The notes: generated from the sequence alone by a model not told the origin. A stretch of DNA of 64,000 nt from Streptococcus pseudopneumoniae (GCF_001074155.1 NZ_JUUZ01000026.1:1-64000), one strand, 5' to 3'; positions 24,944-35,953 are shown, counted from the stretch's first letter. Made by a program: numbers and translations.

Positions 24944-26746
24944 ATGGTATTACAACGAAATGAAATCAATGAAAAAGATACATGGGATCTATCAACGATC
25001 TTTGAAACAGACCAAAAATGGGAAGAAGAATTAGCCCTATTAACCGAGGATACAAAAGAAGCAGCTAGCCTTGAAGGACATCTTTTGGATAGCGCAGAGA
25101 GCCTATTAAATATTACAGAGCGTTATTTGGATTTGAGCCGTCGTCTTGAAAAACTTTATGTTTATGCACATATGAAAAACGACCAAGACACACGAGTAGC
25201 TAAGTATCAAGAATACTACGCAAAAGCAATGGCTCTTTATAGTCAACTAGACCAGGTCTTCTCTTTCTATGAGCCAGAATTTATGGCTATCACAGAAGAG
25301 CAGTATCAAGACTTTCTAGCAGAAGAACCAAAACTCCAGCCTTATAAACATTTCTTTGATAAACTATTGCAAAATAAGGAACATGTCCTTTCACAACGTG
25401 AAGAAGAGTTGCTTGCAGGTGCTGGTGAAATCTTCGGGGCAGCTAGTGAAACCTTTGCTATCTTAGATAATGCAGATATCGTCTTTCCATTTGTTCAAGA
25501 TGAAGATGGAAATGAAGTTCAATTATCACACGGTGTTTATATGCGGTTGGTAGAATCTAAAAATCGTGAAGTTCGTCGTGGTGCATATGAAGCACTATAC
25601 TCTACCTATGAGCAATACCAGCACACTTACGCTAAAACCTTGCAGACCAATGTAAAAGTACAAAACTACCGTGCAAAAGTTCGGAACTACAAGAGTGCGC
25701 GTGAAGCAGCTCTTGCAGCGAACTTTGTTCCAGAAAGTGTCTATGACAACTTAGTATCTGCTGTTCGTAAGCATTTGCCATTATTGCATCGTTATCTCTC
25801 ACTTCGTTCAAAAATCTTGGGTATTCCAGACCTTAAAATGTACGATGTCTATACACCACTGTCTTCAGTAGAATACAACTTTACTTATGAGGAAGCCTTG
25901 AAGAAGGCAGAGGAAGCTTTGGCTGTTCTTGGTGAGGATTACTTGAGTCGTGTTAAACGCGCCTTTAGCGAACGTTGGATTGATGTGTATGAAAACCAAG
26001 GCAAGCGTTCAGGTGCATACTCTGGTGGTTCCTACGATACTAACGCCTTCATGCTCCTTAACTGGCAAGATAACCTAGATAATCTCTTTACTCTTGTACA
26101 TGAGACAGGTCATAGTATGCATTCAAGCTACACGCGTGAAACCCAACCTTATGTATACGGAGATTATTCAATCTTCTTGGCAGAAATTGCTTCAACAACC
26201 AATGAAAATATCTTAACTGAAAAATTATTGCAAGAAGTTCAAGATGACGCAACACGCTTCGCTATTCTAAACAACTTCTTGGATGGTTTCCGTGGAACAG
26301 TGTTCCGCCAAACTCAATTTGCTGAATTTGAACATGCTATTCACCAAGCCGATCAAAATGGTGAAGTCTTGACAAGCGAGTTCTTAAACAATCTCTATGC
26401 TGACTTGAACCAAGAATATTATGGCTTAAGCAAGGAAGACAATCCTCAAATTCAGTACGAGTGGGCTCGTATCCCTCATTTCTACTATAATTACTATGTA
26501 TATCAATATTCAACAGGCTTTGCAGCAGCTTCAGCCTTGGCTGAAAAGATTGTTCACGGTAGTCAAGATGATCGTAACCGTTATATTGATTACCTCAAGG
26601 CTGGGAAGTCAGACTATCCTCTAAATATCATGCGAAAAGCTGGTGTTGATATGGAAAAAGAAGACTATCTTAATGATGCCTTTGCAGTCTTTGAACGCCG
26701 TTTGGATGAGTTCGAAGCCCTTGTTGAAAAATTAGGATTAGCATAA
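24944..26746 (+). CDS. pepF: oligoendopeptidase F
   Basis: A 600-residue zinc metallopeptidase (M3 family) that cleaves short cytoplasmic peptides. The zinc motif HETGH is at residues 386-390 and the downstream conserved [19 protein letters not shown] region supplies the third ligand. GGAGG precedes the ATG, 18 bases after coiA. Starting in the tail of the competence transcript, it also has a possible own promoter TGG-TAAAAT at about 24914-24922. In pneumococcus the orthologue is called PepB. Confidence 0.95.
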   Translation: MVLQRNEINEKDTWDLSTIFETDQKWEEELALLTEDTKEAASLEGHLLDSAESLLNITERYLDLSRRLEKLYVYAHMKNDQDTRVAKYQEYYAKAMALYSQLDQVFSFYEPEFMAITEEQYQDFLAEEPKLQPYKHFFDKLLQNKEHVLSQREEELLAGAGEIFGAASETFAILDNADIVFPFVQDEDGNEVQLSHGVYMRLVESKNREVRRGAYEALYSTYEQYQHTYAKTLQTNVKVQNYRAKVRNYKSAREAALAANFVPESVYDNLVSAVRKHLPLLHRYLSLRSKILGIPDLKMYDVYTPLSSVEYNFTYEEALKKAEEALAVLGEDYLSRVKRAFSERWIDVYENQGKRSGAYSGGSYDTNAFMLLNWQDNLDNLFTLVHETGHSMHSSYTRETQPYVYGDYSIFLAEIASTTNENILTEKLLQEVQDDATRFAILNNFLDGFRGTVFRQTQFAEFEHAIHQADQNGEVLTSEFLNNLYADLNQEYYGLSKEDNPQIQYEWARIPHFYYNYYVYQYSTGFAAASALAEKIVHGSQDDRNRYIDYLKAGKSDYPLNIMRKAGVDMEKEDYLNDAFAVFERRLDEFEALVEKLGLA

Positions 26747-26747
26747 A

Positions 26748-27461
26748 ATGGTTGAGTCATACAGTAAAAATGCTAACCATAACATGCGACGGCCTGTTGT
26801 TAAGGATGAGATTGTGGAATTTATGCGCCACAGACAAGAGCAGGTGACTGGTTCTTTAAAAGAACTAGAAAACTTTGCTCGCAAGGAGAATATTCCTATC
26901 ATTCCTCATGAAACAGTCGCTTATTTCCGTTTCCTAATGGAAACAATTCAACCAAAGAATATTTTAGAAATTGGAACGGCAATTGGATTTTCAGCTCTTT
27001 TAATGGCAAATCATGCTCCAAATGCAAAAATAACAACCATTGACAGAAATCCTGAAATGATTGGTTTTGCCAAGGAAAATTTCGCCAAGTTTGATAATCG
27101 CCAACAAATCACTCTTTTGGAAGGCGATGCGGTAGACGTTTTGTCAATATTGACAGAGACCTATGATTTTGTTTTTATGGATTCTGCTAAGTCCAAATAC
27201 ATCATCTTTCTACCAGAAATACTCAAACACCTTGAGGTTGGTGGAGTAGTTGTCTTGGATGATATTTTCCAAGGTGGAGATATTGCTAAGGATATTATGG
27301 AAGTCCGACGTGGACAACGGACGATTTATCGGGGCTTGCAACGACTCTTTGATGCGACTTTGGACAATCCAGGATTAACCGCTACTTTGGTTCCTCTTGG
27401 AGATGGAATATTGATGCTAAGAAAGAATCAAGCAGAAGTAGAACTGCCTGATGTTGATTAG
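26748..27461 (+). CDS. trmR: O-methyltransferase, tRNA 5-hydroxyuridine methyltransferase TrmR-like
   Basis: A 237-residue class I methyltransferase of the O-methyltransferase 3 family. Motif I is ILEIGTAIGFSALLMA (about 72-87), and an acidic SAM site TIDRNPEM and the metal/catalytic VVLDDIFQGG follow. The Bacillus relative YrrM/TrmR methylates 5-hydroxyuridine of tRNA to 5-methoxyuridine. The assignment to that role is by family resemblance. It starts one base after the pepF stop, and prsA follows after 73 bases. Confidence 0.85.
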   Translation: MVESYSKNANHNMRRPVVKDEIVEFMRHRQEQVTGSLKELENFARKENIPIIPHETVAYFRFLMETIQPKNILEIGTAIGFSALLMANHAPNAKITTIDRNPEMIGFAKENFAKFDNRQQITLLEGDAVDVLSILTETYDFVFMDSAKSKYIIFLPEILKHLEVGGVVVLDDIFQGGDIAKDIMEVRRGQRTIYRGLQRLFDATLDNPGLTATLVPLGDGILMLRKNQAEVELPDVD

Positions 27462-27534
27462 TTTCAGATATTTTTAAGACAATTTAGTAAAATAGATAAG
27501 GTAAACATTTATCTAGTGATAAAAAGGAGTAAAC

Positions 27535-28503
27535 ATGAAGAAAAAATTATTGGCTGGTGCCATCACTTTGTTATCAGTAGCTACTTTGGCTGCTTGTTCA
27601 AATAGTTCTCAAGGAGCTGACCTCATCAGTATGAAGGGTGATGTCATCACTGAGCACCAATTTTATGAAGAAGTGAAAAACAACCCAACTGCACAACAAG
27701 TATTACTTAACATGACTATTCAAAAAGTTTTTGAAAAACAATATGGATCTGAAGTAAGTGACAAAGAAGTAGAAGATGCGGTAGCAGAAGAACAGAAGAA
27801 ATATGGTGATAGCTATCAAATCGTTCTTTCTCGTGCTGGTATGACAGCAGAAAGTCGTAAAGCTCAAATTCGTACAAGTAAACTAGTTGAGTATGCTGTT
27901 AAGAAAGCTGCAGAAGCTGAATTGACAGATGAGAACTACAAAAAAGCTTACGATGAGTACACACCAGAAGTAACTGCGCAAATTATTAAACTTGACAGTG
28001 AAGATAAGGCTAAAGAAGTACTTGCTAAAGCTAAAGAATCTGGAGCTGACTTCGCACAATTGGCTAAAGATAATTCAACTGACGAAAAGACAAAAGCAAA
28101 TGGTGGAGAAATCACTTTTGACTCTGCATCAACAGAATTGCCAGACGTTGTTAAAAAAGCTGCATTTGCTCTTGATGTAGATGGTATTTCAGATGTGATC
28201 ACAGCGCCAGGTACACAAGCTTATTCAAACAGCTTCTATATTGTGAAATTGACTAAGAAAACAGAAAAATCTTCTAACTGGGAAGATTATAAAGAAAAAT
28301 TGAAGACAGTTATCCTGACTCAAAAACAAAATGATGCTACTTTTGTTCAAGGCATTATTAGTAAAGAATTGCAAGCAGCAAATATCAAGGTCAAAGACCA
28401 AGCATTCCAAAATATCTTTACTCAGTACATCCAAAGTGATACAACAGCTCAAACGACAACTACATCAGCAGCAACTGAAACGACAACAACATCTTCAAAC
28501 TAA
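27535..28503 (+). CDS. prsA: foldase lipoprotein PrsA (peptidyl-prolyl isomerase)
   Basis: A 322-residue lipoprotein. A signal peptide with lipobox LAAC (C21) anchors it outside the membrane. A parvulin-type PPIase domain occupies about residues 145-245 (VTAQIIKLDSEDKAKEVLAK, then the ANGGEITFDSASTELPDVV segment), and the C-terminus is Thr/Ser-rich. It helps exported proteins fold; pneumococcal PpmA is the orthologue by context (pepF-methyltransferase-prsA). Strong AAGGAG site and a possible TAAAAT -10 at about 27488. Confidence 0.94.
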   Translation: MKKKLLAGAITLLSVATLAACSNSSQGADLISMKGDVITEHQFYEEVKNNPTAQQVLLNMTIQKVFEKQYGSEVSDKEVEDAVAEEQKKYGDSYQIVLSRAGMTAESRKAQIRTSKLVEYAVKKAAEAELTDENYKKAYDEYTPEVTAQIIKLDSEDKAKEVLAKAKESGADFAQLAKDNSTDEKTKANGGEITFDSASTELPDVVKKAAFALDVDGISDVITAPGTQAYSNSFYIVKLTKKTEKSSNWEDYKEKLKTVILTQKQNDATFVQGIISKELQAANIKVKDQAFQNIFTQYIQSDTTAQTTTTSAATETTTTSSN

Positions 28504-28507
28504 AGAT

Positions 28508-28547
28508 GAAAACTCTATCTTTCTACTCTTGAAAGGTAGAGTTTTTT
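28508..28547 (+). terminator. terminator of prsA
   Basis: AAAACTCTATCTTTC, short loop, GAAAGGTAGAGTTTTTT: long stem with one bulge and a T6 run. Confidence 0.88.
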
Positions 28548-28656
28548 GAAGCTTTCTTAACTAAAAGTTGAAAATGTAGATAAATGATTTGTGAATTCTC
28601 CAAGTACAAATTCTAGGCTTTAACGGATAAGAGTTTTTTTCTAGTCTAAAAAGTGG

Positions 28657-28662
28657 TATAAT
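28657..28662 (+). promoter_or_regulatory. extended -10 promoter of ftsW
   Basis: TGG-TATAAT with only a T-rich -35 area, 53 bases before the ftsW start. Confidence 0.55.
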
Positions 28663-28715
28663 AGCATGTAAAACTAGAATGAATAGAAAATTAAAAATTT
28701 AGTAGATGGTGAATT

Positions 28716-29927
28716 ATGAAAATTAGTAAAAGGCACCTGTTGAATTACTCTATTTTAGTGCCCTATATTCTCTTATCCGTTCTGGGATTGATAGTGGTAT
28801 ATTCAACAACGAGTGCATCCTTGATTCAGGAGGGTAAGAGCGCTTTTCAATTGGTTCGAAATCAGGGCTTGTTTTGGATCGTTAGTTTGTTGCTTATTGC
28901 AGTAATCTATAAGCTGAAACTTGGTTTTCTTCGAAACGAACGTTTGTTATTTATCGTTATGTTTGCTGAGTTAGTGTTACTAGCTTTAGCACGTTTGATT
29001 GGGATTCCCATCAATGGTGCTTACGGTTGGATCAAGGTAGGACCTATTACTGTTCAGCCTGCGGAATACTTGAAAATTATCATCATTTGGTACTTGGCTC
29101 AACGTTTTTCAAAACAACAAGAAGAAATTGCCGTTTATGATTTCCAAGTATTAACTCAAAACCAATGGTTTCCTAGAGCGTTTAATGACTGGCGCTTTGT
29201 ACTTCTAGTCATGATTGGTAGTTTGGCTATTTTCCCTGACCTTGGAAATGCTACAATTCTCTTTTTGGTAGCATTGTTGATGTACTCAATTAGTGGGATA
29301 GCTCACCGATGGTTTGCAACTATTCTTGGAGTATTGACCAGTTTATCCTTTGTTTCTCTAACAACCATTAAGCTTGTTGGTGTTGATAAGTTTTCTAAGA
29401 TTCCAGTATTTGGATACGTAGCTAAACGATTCAGTGCTTTCTTTAATCCATTTGATGATGTCGCTGGTGCAGGACACCAGTTGGCAAATTCATACTATGC
29501 TATGGTAAATGGAGGATGGTTTGGGCTAGGATTAGGAAACTCTATCGAAAAACGAGGCTATCTACCTGAGGCACACACGGACTTTGTTTTCTCTATTGTA
29601 ATTGAAGAGTTTGGATTTGTTGGTGCCAGTCTTATTTTAGCTCTATTATTCTTCCTAATTCTTCGTATTATTTTAGTGGGGGTACGAGCAAAAAATCCAT
29701 TTAATTCTATGGTAGCAATCGGTATTGGTGGAATGATTTTAATTCAGGTATTCGTTAATATTGGAGGGATTTCAGGATTGATCCCTTCAACGGGTGTAAC
29801 TTTCCCATTCCTTTCACAAGGGGGGAATAGTCTCCTGGTTCTATCAGTAGCTATCGCCTTTGTGTTAAATATCGATGCTAGTGAAAAGCGTGCAAAACTC
29901 TACCGCGAATATGAAGCACAGCTCTAA
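28716..29927 (+). CDS. ftsW: septal peptidoglycan polymerase FtsW (SEDS family)
   Basis: A 403-residue SEDS protein with about ten membrane helices. Family landmarks are the central [20 protein letters not shown] segment (about 98-117), the large extracellular loop, and the late signature [19 protein letters not shown]. It polymerises glycan strands at the division septum together with a class B PBP. The position before ppc matches pneumococcal ftsW and supports FtsW over RodA. Confidence 0.92.
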   Translation: MKISKRHLLNYSILVPYILLSVLGLIVVYSTTSASLIQEGKSAFQLVRNQGLFWIVSLLLIAVIYKLKLGFLRNERLLFIVMFAELVLLALARLIGIPINGAYGWIKVGPITVQPAEYLKIIIIWYLAQRFSKQQEEIAVYDFQVLTQNQWFPRAFNDWRFVLLVMIGSLAIFPDLGNATILFLVALLMYSISGIAHRWFATILGVLTSLSFVSLTTIKLVGVDKFSKIPVFGYVAKRFSAFFNPFDDVAGAGHQLANSYYAMVNGGWFGLGLGNSIEKRGYLPEAHTDFVFSIVIEEFGFVGASLILALLFFLILRIILVGVRAKNPFNSMVAIGIGGMILIQVFVNIGGISGLIPSTGVTFPFLSQGGNSLLVLSVAIAFVLNIDASEKRAKLYREYEAQL

Positions 29928-29950
29928 GAAAATGTGACAAGGAGAAGAAT

Positions 29951-32776
29951 ATGTCTCTTCAAAAACTAGAAAATAACAGAAACAAAACTGTAGTCCAAGA
30001 AGAAGTTCAAATCTTGACAGATTTACTTGAAGATATCACGAAAAATATGCTTCCTGCTGAGACTTTTGACAAGATTATGCAGTTGAAGAAGCTATCATCA
30101 AATCTAGACTATCAAGGACTAGATAAGGTAGTGAGAAGCCTTTCAAATGATGAAATGGTCTACATCTCTAGATATTTCTCTATTTTACCACTTTTGATTA
30201 ACATCTCCGAAGATGTAGACTTAGCTTATGAGATTAACCATCTAAACAATATTGATCAGGATTATCTTGGTAAATTGTCAACAACCATTGAAATGGTTGC
30301 TGAAAAAGAAAATGCGGCTGAAATTCTTGAACATCTGAACGTGGTGCCAGTATTAACAGCCCATCCAACTCAGGTCCAACGTAAGAGTATGCTGGACTTG
30401 ACTAATCATATCCATACTCTCTTGCGTAAATACCGTGACGTGAGAATGGGACTTATTAACAAAGAAAAATGGCATAATGATCTTCGTCGATATATTGAGA
30501 TTATTATGCAGACGGATATGATTCGGGAGAAGAAACTAAAAGTAACCAATGAAATCACTAACGTGATGGAATACTACAATAGTTCCTTCCTTCAGGCTGT
30601 TCCAAATTTGATGTTAGAATATAAACGTCTAGCGAAAGAACAAGGAATTGACCTAAAACAAGCAAAACCAATTACTATGGGAATGTGGATTGGTGGAGAC
30701 CGTGACGGCAATCCATTTGTAACTGCTGAGACACTCATGCGCTCTGCAACCATTCAAAGTGAAGTCATCTTCAACTACTACATCAGCAAGATTTCTAGTC
30801 TCTACCGTACTTTCTCTCTTTCTACTAATTTATCTAAGACAAGCAAGGCTGTTGAAGAAATGGCTGCTCAATCTAGTGATACATCTGTTTTCCGCGAGAA
30901 AGAACCTTATCGTCGGGCTTTTCACTTTATTCAATCAAAATTAATTCAAACTCTCTTAAATTTGAAAGAGTGGGCTCTTGTCGGCTCATCAGCAGATGAA
31001 CGTCATCATATTGAGCGACTTTTTGGTGCTCAAGGACATCAACAAGGAGAGGTAACTGACTATATCAGTAATCGAATCTCAGGAGCTATCCAAGATTTGG
31101 CAGATGAGCGTCCTCCTTACTACGAAACAATTGAAGAATTTAAACAAGACTTAGCTATCATTAAAGATTCATTGCTTGAAAATAAGGCAGAAGCTTTGCT
31201 TACTGGAGAGTTTGCCGAGCTTTTGGAGGCTGTTGAAGTCTTTGGTTTCTTCTTGGCATCTATCGATATGCGCCAAGACTCAAGTGTTCATGAAGCCTGT
31301 GTTGCTGAATTGTTAGCATCTGCTGGAATTAATGACCATTATAGCGATCTCTCAGAAGATGAGAAGTGCCAGTTGATTTTACATGAACTATTAGAGGACC
31401 CTCGAATCTTATCTGCAACTCATGCTGAGAAGTCAGAACTTCTCGAAAAAGAATTAGCCATTTTCCAAACTGCACGTGAATTAAAAGATCGTTTGGGAGA
31501 AGACGTCATTCGTCAAACGATTATTTCTCATGCAACCAGCGTGTCTGATATGTTAGAATTGGCGATTATGCTGAAAGAAGTCGGTCTTGTGGATGCTGAA
31601 AAAGCACGTGTTCAAATCGTGCCTCTCTTTGAAACAATTGAGGACTTGGATCATTCCGAAGAGACTATGAGAAAGTATTTCTCTTTACCGCTTGCTAAGA
31701 AGTGGATTGCTTCAAAAGATAATTATCAAGAAATCATGCTAGGTTACTCAGATAGTAACAAGGATGGTGGTTATCTATCATCTTGTTGGACTCTATACAA
31801 AGCTCAACAACAATTAACCGCTATCGGTGATGAATTTGGAGTCAAAGTAACCTTCTTCCACGGTCGTGGTGGTACTGTTGGTCGTGGTGGTGGCCCTACA
31901 TATGACGCCATTGCTTCTCAACCACTCAAATCAATTAAGGACCGTATTCGATTAACTGAACAAGGTGAAGTTATCGGAAATAAATACGGAAACAAGGATG
32001 CAGCCTACTATAACTTGGAAATGTTGGTATCAGCGGCAATCAACCGCATGATTACACAGAAGAAGAGTGATACTAATACGTCAAATCGCTATGAGGCGAT
32101 CATGGACCAAGTTGTCAGTCGTAGCTATGATATCTACCGTGAACTAGTATTTGGAAATGATCATTTCTACGATTATTTCTTTGAATCTAGTCCAATTAAG
32201 AATATCTCAAGCTTTAATATTGGTTCTCGTCCAGCAGCACGTAAAACAATCACTGAAATTGGTGGACTACGTGCCATTCCTTGGGTATTCTCATGGTCAC
32301 AAAGTCGTGTCATGTTCCCAGGTTGGTATGGTGTTGGTTCAAGCTTCAAGGAATTTATTGATCAAGATCCGAAAAATATTGAATACCTTCGTGACATGTA
32401 TCAGAACTGGCCTTTCTTCCAGTCACTCCTATCAAACGTTGACATGGTTCTATCAAAATCAAATATGAATATTGCTTTTGAATATGCTAAACTTTGTGAA
32501 AGTGAAGAAGTGCAAGCAATCTACTATACTATTTTGGATGAATGGCAATTAACTAAGAATGTTATCTTGGCCATCGAAGGCTACGATGAACTTCTGGCAG
32601 AAAATACTTACTTGAAAGACAGTCTGAACTATCGTATGCCTTATTTCAATATCCTTAACTATATCCAGTTGGAATTGATTAAGCGTCAACGTCGTGGCGA
32701 GCTTTCTTCAGATGAAGAAAGATTGATTCATACAACTATTAACGGAATTGCTACAGGATTACGTAATTCAGGTTAA
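29951..32776 (+). CDS. ppc: phosphoenolpyruvate carboxylase
   Basis: A 941-residue enzyme fixing bicarbonate onto PEP to give oxaloacetate, feeding aspartate synthesis in a lineage with an incomplete TCA cycle. The catalytic-His region [14 protein letters not shown] is at about 135-148, the second signature [19 protein letters not shown] around 635, and the C-terminal tail ends [10 protein letters not shown]. The start MSLQKLEN has AAGGAGAAG upstream, 23 bases after ftsW, so the two are co-transcribed. Confidence 0.95.
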   Translation: MSLQKLENNRNKTVVQEEVQILTDLLEDITKNMLPAETFDKIMQLKKLSSNLDYQGLDKVVRSLSNDEMVYISRYFSILPLLINISEDVDLAYEINHLNNIDQDYLGKLSTTIEMVAEKENAAEILEHLNVVPVLTAHPTQVQRKSMLDLTNHIHTLLRKYRDVRMGLINKEKWHNDLRRYIEIIMQTDMIREKKLKVTNEITNVMEYYNSSFLQAVPNLMLEYKRLAKEQGIDLKQAKPITMGMWIGGDRDGNPFVTAETLMRSATIQSEVIFNYYISKISSLYRTFSLSTNLSKTSKAVEEMAAQSSDTSVFREKEPYRRAFHFIQSKLIQTLLNLKEWALVGSSADERHHIERLFGAQGHQQGEVTDYISNRISGAIQDLADERPPYYETIEEFKQDLAIIKDSLLENKAEALLTGEFAELLEAVEVFGFFLASIDMRQDSSVHEACVAELLASAGINDHYSDLSEDEKCQLILHELLEDPRILSATHAEKSELLEKELAIFQTARELKDRLGEDVIRQTIISHATSVSDMLELAIMLKEVGLVDAEKARVQIVPLFETIEDLDHSEETMRKYFSLPLAKKWIASKDNYQEIMLGYSDSNKDGGYLSSCWTLYKAQQQLTAIGDEFGVKVTFFHGRGGTVGRGGGPTYDAIASQPLKSIKDRIRLTEQGEVIGNKYGNKDAAYYNLEMLVSAAINRMITQKKSDTNTSNRYEAIMDQVVSRSYDIYRELVFGNDHFYDYFFESSPIKNISSFNIGSRPAARKTITEIGGLRAIPWVFSWSQSRVMFPGWYGVGSSFKEFIDQDPKNIEYLRDMYQNWPFFQSLLSNVDMVLSKSNMNIAFEYAKLCESEEVQAIYYTILDEWQLTKNVILAIEGYDELLAENTYLKDSLNYRMPYFNILNYIQLELIKRQRRGELSSDEERLIHTTINGIATGLRNSG

Positions 32777-32842
32777 TACAAGCAATATTTTCCAAAAACC
32801 GTAGGAATTTTCATAATTTTTTAAAATAATTCATGAAAATCC

Positions 32843-32870
32843 TTGACAAGTTTTAGTAAAATGATATAAT
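32843..32870 (+). promoter_or_regulatory. promoter of the trp T-box operon
   Basis: TTGACA (32843-32848), 16-base spacer, TATAAT (32865-32870): both hexamers perfect. Transcription should start at about 32876, the first base of the T-box basal helix. Confidence 0.85.
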
Positions 32871-32875
32871 TTAAG

Positions 32876-33110
32876 CATTCAGAAAGTAATCATCGAATTT
32901 TTTTAGCGAGTCTGTGGTTGGTGGAAACAGATAGATGAAGATGAAGAAATTGGGCTGAATGTTATTAAGAATTTGAAATCATAAGAATTCGGTGAGCACA
33001 CCTTATAGTGCAACTCGTGAAGCGAGTAAGAGCGATAGGAATAATTTCTATAATTGAGGTGGCACCGCGCATCGACGTCCTCACACAAGTTTTTTGTGTG
33101 AGGACTTTTT
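32876..33110 (+). promoter_or_regulatory. tryptophan T-box leader with terminator
   Basis: The T-box motif GAGGTGGCACCGCG is at 33056-33069, followed by a terminator with stem GTCCTCACACAA / TTGTGTGAGGAC and T5 (33077-33110). The basal helix of Stem I forms between CATTCAG (32876-32882) and CTGAATG (32955-32961). Directly before its 3' arm lies TGG (32951-32953), the expected specifier position, so the RNA should sense uncharged tRNA-Trp. This sets the substrate of the downstream transporter. Confidence 0.9.
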
Positions 33111-33126
33111 CTATGGGGAGGAAAAA

Positions 33127-33168
33127 ATGATGGAAATCAAACGATGGCGACGCTTGGTAAAGTTATAA
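33127..33168 (+). CDS. possible 13-residue leader peptide with one Trp codon
   Basis: Between the T-box terminator and trpX a strong GGGGAGG (33115-33121) precedes ATG-ATG and a 13-codon frame reading MMEIKRWRRLVKL, ending in TAA at 33166-33168. It has a tryptophan codon at position 7 in a run of Arg/Lys codons. It could be a real leader peptide giving a second layer of Trp control, or a remnant of a decayed gene. The good ribosome site is the main support. Confidence 0.4.
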   Translation: MMEIKRWRRLVKL

Positions 33169-33219
33169 TGAAAGTGAAATGAACATTACTAAGTTTAAGT
33201 GAAATAAGGAGAAATAGAT

Positions 33220-34218
33220 ATGAATAAACGATTAATTGGTATTATTGCAGCATTAGCACTTGTAGTTGGAGGAAGCTTGGTCTACTCTAACTTAACGAAA
33301 CAAGATACTAAAACTGAGACAGCTAACAAAACAGCTAAGGTTGGTGTTCTACAGTTCGTCAGTCACCCATCGCTTGACTTGATTTACCAAGGAATTCAAG
33401 ATGGACTTGCTGAAGAAGGCTATAAAGGCGACCAAGTTAAAATCGACTTTATGAACTCAGAAGGTGACCAAAGTAAGGTTGCAACAATGAGTAAACAATT
33501 GGTCTCAAATGGAAATGATGTTGTTGTCGGAATTGCAACTCCAGCAGCTCAAGGTCTAGCAAGTGCAACAAAAGACCTTCCTGTTATCATGGCAGCTATT
33601 ACAGACCCAGTTGGAGCTAACCTTGTACAAAACCTGGAAAAACCAGGTGGAAACATCACAGGGGTATCTGACCATAACCCTGCTGAACAACAGGTTGAAT
33701 TGATTAAAACATTGACTCCTGATGTCAAGACAGTTGGAGCTCTTTACTCAAGTAGCGAAGATAACTCTAAATCACAAGTTGAAGAGTTCAAAGCTTACGC
33801 TGAAAAAGCTGGTTTGAAAGTAGAAACATTCGCAGTTCCATCAACTAACGAAATTGCTTCAACAGTTAATGTTATGACTGGTAAAGTAGATGCAATCTGG
33901 GTTCCAATTGACAACACAATCGCATCTGCGTTCTCAACTGTAGTATCAAGTAATCAAACAGCTAAAAAACCAATCTACCCAAGTGCGACTGCCATGGTAG
34001 AAGCAGGTGGTTTGGCATCAGTCGTTGTGGATCAACACGATCTTGGTGTGGCTACTGGTAAGATGATTGCCAAAGTCTTGAAGGGTGAAAAACCTGCAGA
34101 TACACCAGTTAATGTCTTCTCAACTGGTAAATCAGTTATCAATAAAAAAGTGGCTCAAGAACTTGGAATCACTGTACCTGAATCAGTTCTTAAAGAAGCT
34201 GGTCAAGTAATCGAATAA
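33220..34218 (+). CDS. trpX: tryptophan ABC transporter substrate-binding protein
   Basis: A 332-residue binding protein of the ABC_sub_bind (TrpX/DUF534) family. The N-terminus is a hydrophobic segment (about 4-24), then a Lys/Thr-rich spacer and two Rossmann-like lobes (GVLQFVSHPSLDLIYQGIQDGL starts lobe one). No lipobox cysteine is present, so it is either membrane-anchored by its N-terminal helix or secreted, unlike typical Gram-positive binding lipoproteins. AAGGAGAAA site. Substrate is inferred from the Trp T-box. Confidence 0.88.
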   Translation: MNKRLIGIIAALALVVGGSLVYSNLTKQDTKTETANKTAKVGVLQFVSHPSLDLIYQGIQDGLAEEGYKGDQVKIDFMNSEGDQSKVATMSKQLVSNGNDVVVGIATPAAQGLASATKDLPVIMAAITDPVGANLVQNLEKPGGNITGVSDHNPAEQQVELIKTLTPDVKTVGALYSSSEDNSKSQVEEFKAYAEKAGLKVETFAVPSTNEIASTVNVMTGKVDAIWVPIDNTIASAFSTVVSSNQTAKKPIYPSATAMVEAGGLASVVVDQHDLGVATGKMIAKVLKGEKPADTPVNVFSTGKSVINKKVAQELGITVPESVLKEAGQVIE

Positions 34219-34278
34219 GAATGAAGGAGGAGTTGGAGACATCTCCTCCAATTTTTAAAAGAAGGAAATGAATGTAAC

Positions 34279-35145
34279 ATGATAGTATCGATTATTTCAC
34301 AAGGATTTGTCTGGGCTATTCTAGGCTTGGGAATCTTTATGACCTTTCGAATCCTCAACTTTCCAGATATGACAACCGAGGGTTCCTTCCCGCTTGGAGG
34401 AGCGGTAGCAGTAACTCTAATAACACAAGGTGTCAATCCTTTTCTTGCTACCTTAGTAGCTGTTGGAGCAGGCTGTCTTGCAGGTTTAGCGACAGGTCTT
34501 CTTTACACGAAAGGAAAGATTCCAACACTCTTGTCTGGTATTTTGGTGATGACTTCTTGCCATTCTATCATGCTCATGATTATGGGACGGGCAAACCTTG
34601 GGCTCTTGGGAACTAAACAAATCCAGGACGTTCTTCCTTTCTCATCTGAGGTTAATCAGTTACTGACAGGTTTGATTTTTGTGACTTTGGTTATCCTTCT
34701 TATGCTTTTCTTCCTAGATACTAAATTGGGACAAGCTTATATCGCAACAGGAGATAATCCAGATATGGCTCGTAGTTTTGGTATCAATACTGGACGTATG
34801 GAGTTGATGGGCTTGGTCTTGTCAAATGGTGTGATCGCACTTGCTGGCGCTCTTATCGCTCAACAAGAAGGTTACGCTGATGTTTCTCGTGGTATCGGGG
34901 TTATCGTAGTTGGTCTTGCAAGCTTGATTATCGGAGAAGTACTCTTTAAGAGTCTTACATTAGCAGAACGCCTGGTTACTATTGTCGTTGGTTCTATTAG
35001 CTACCAATTCTTGGTATGGGGTGTCATTGCTCTTGGCTTTAATACTAGCTACCTCCGTCTATACAGTGCTCTTATCCTAGCAACTTGTCTAGTCATTCCA
35101 ACCCTTAAGGATAAATACTTGAAAGGAGTCAAGTTAAGCAAATGA
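34279..35145 (+). CDS. trpY: tryptophan ABC transporter permease
   Basis: A 288-residue permease of the branched-chain/LivH-like type with eight to nine membrane helices. The first helix region is IISQGFVWAILGLGIFMTFRILNFPDMTTEG and the loop GDNPDMARSFGINTGRMELMGL (about 159-180) contacts the ATPase. Partner of trpX and trpZ. Its stop overlaps the trpZ start by four bases (ATGA). Confidence 0.9.
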   Translation: MIVSIISQGFVWAILGLGIFMTFRILNFPDMTTEGSFPLGGAVAVTLITQGVNPFLATLVAVGAGCLAGLATGLLYTKGKIPTLLSGILVMTSCHSIMLMIMGRANLGLLGTKQIQDVLPFSSEVNQLLTGLIFVTLVILLMLFFLDTKLGQAYIATGDNPDMARSFGINTGRMELMGLVLSNGVIALAGALIAQQEGYADVSRGIGVIVVGLASLIIGEVLFKSLTLAERLVTIVVGSISYQFLVWGVIALGFNTSYLRLYSALILATCLVIPTLKDKYLKGVKLSK

Positions 35146-35900
35146 CAGCGATTGTAGAATTGAAAAATGCCACAAAAATTGTGAAAAATGGATTTGATGA
35201 AGAAAAGATTATCCTAAACGATGTTTCGCTTGATATTTATGAACACGACTTCATCACAATCTTGGGTGGAAATGGTGCAGGAAAATCAACACTCTTTAAT
35301 AGTATTGCAGGAACTTTGCCCTTGACTAGTGGGACCATTCGTATTATGGGTGAGGATGTGACTCATTTTAGCCCTGAAAAACGTGCCAAGTACCTTTCTC
35401 GTGTCTTTCAGGATCCTAAGATGGGAACTGCCCCTCGTATGACGGTTGCAGAAAATCTCTTAATTGCTAAGTTTCGTGGTGAAAAACGTGGACTTTTTCC
35501 GAGAAGACTCTCAGCTTACAAGGAAGAATTTCAAGCAACCATTGAGAAAGTCGGAAATGGTCTAGAAAAACACTTGGATACACCGATTGAATTCTTGTCA
35601 GGTGGACAAAGACAGGCCTTGAGCCTCTTGATGGCAACCTTGAAACGTCCTGAACTCCTTTTGTTGGATGAACATACAGCAGCCCTTGACCCTAAAACAA
35701 GTGTGGCCTTGATGGAATTGACAGATGACTTTGTCAGCAAGGACCATCTAACAGCATTGATGATTACCCACCATATGGAAGATGCTCTCAAGTATGGAAA
35801 TCGTCTCATTGTTATGAAGGAAGGACGAATCATCCAAGATTTAAGCAAGGATGAAAAAGCTAAGATGAAGATTTCAGATTACTATAAACTGTTTGAATAA
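35142..35900 (+). CDS. trpZ: tryptophan ABC transporter ATP-binding protein
   Basis: A 252-residue ABC ATPase. Walker A GGNGAGKST is at 42-50, the signature LSGGQRQ is at about 152-158, Walker B LLLLDEH at about 172-178 and the switch His follows (ITHHMEDAL). A His replaces the usual P/A after DE, as is common in this subfamily. Energises tryptophan uptake through TrpY. Translationally coupled to trpY; a terminator follows. Confidence 0.92.
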   Translation: MTAIVELKNATKIVKNGFDEEKIILNDVSLDIYEHDFITILGGNGAGKSTLFNSIAGTLPLTSGTIRIMGEDVTHFSPEKRAKYLSRVFQDPKMGTAPRMTVAENLLIAKFRGEKRGLFPRRLSAYKEEFQATIEKVGNGLEKHLDTPIEFLSGGQRQALSLLMATLKRPELLLLDEHTAALDPKTSVALMELTDDFVSKDHLTALMITHHMEDALKYGNRLIVMKEGRIIQDLSKDEKAKMKISDYYKLFE

Positions 35901-35914
35901 GATTTCTCATTTAC

Positions 35915-35953
35915 AAAAAACTTAGAGATAAAATTTTACCTCTAAGTTTTTTT
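35915..35953 (+). terminator. terminator of trpXYZ
   Basis: AAAAAACTTAGAG, loop, CTCTAAGTTTTTTT: symmetric A/T flanks and a T7 run. Confidence 0.88.

Noticed and set aside
33168..33182. Four-codon ORF (ATG AAA GTG AAA TGA) overlapping the possible Trp leader peptide
   Set aside because: Too short and without its own ribosome site.
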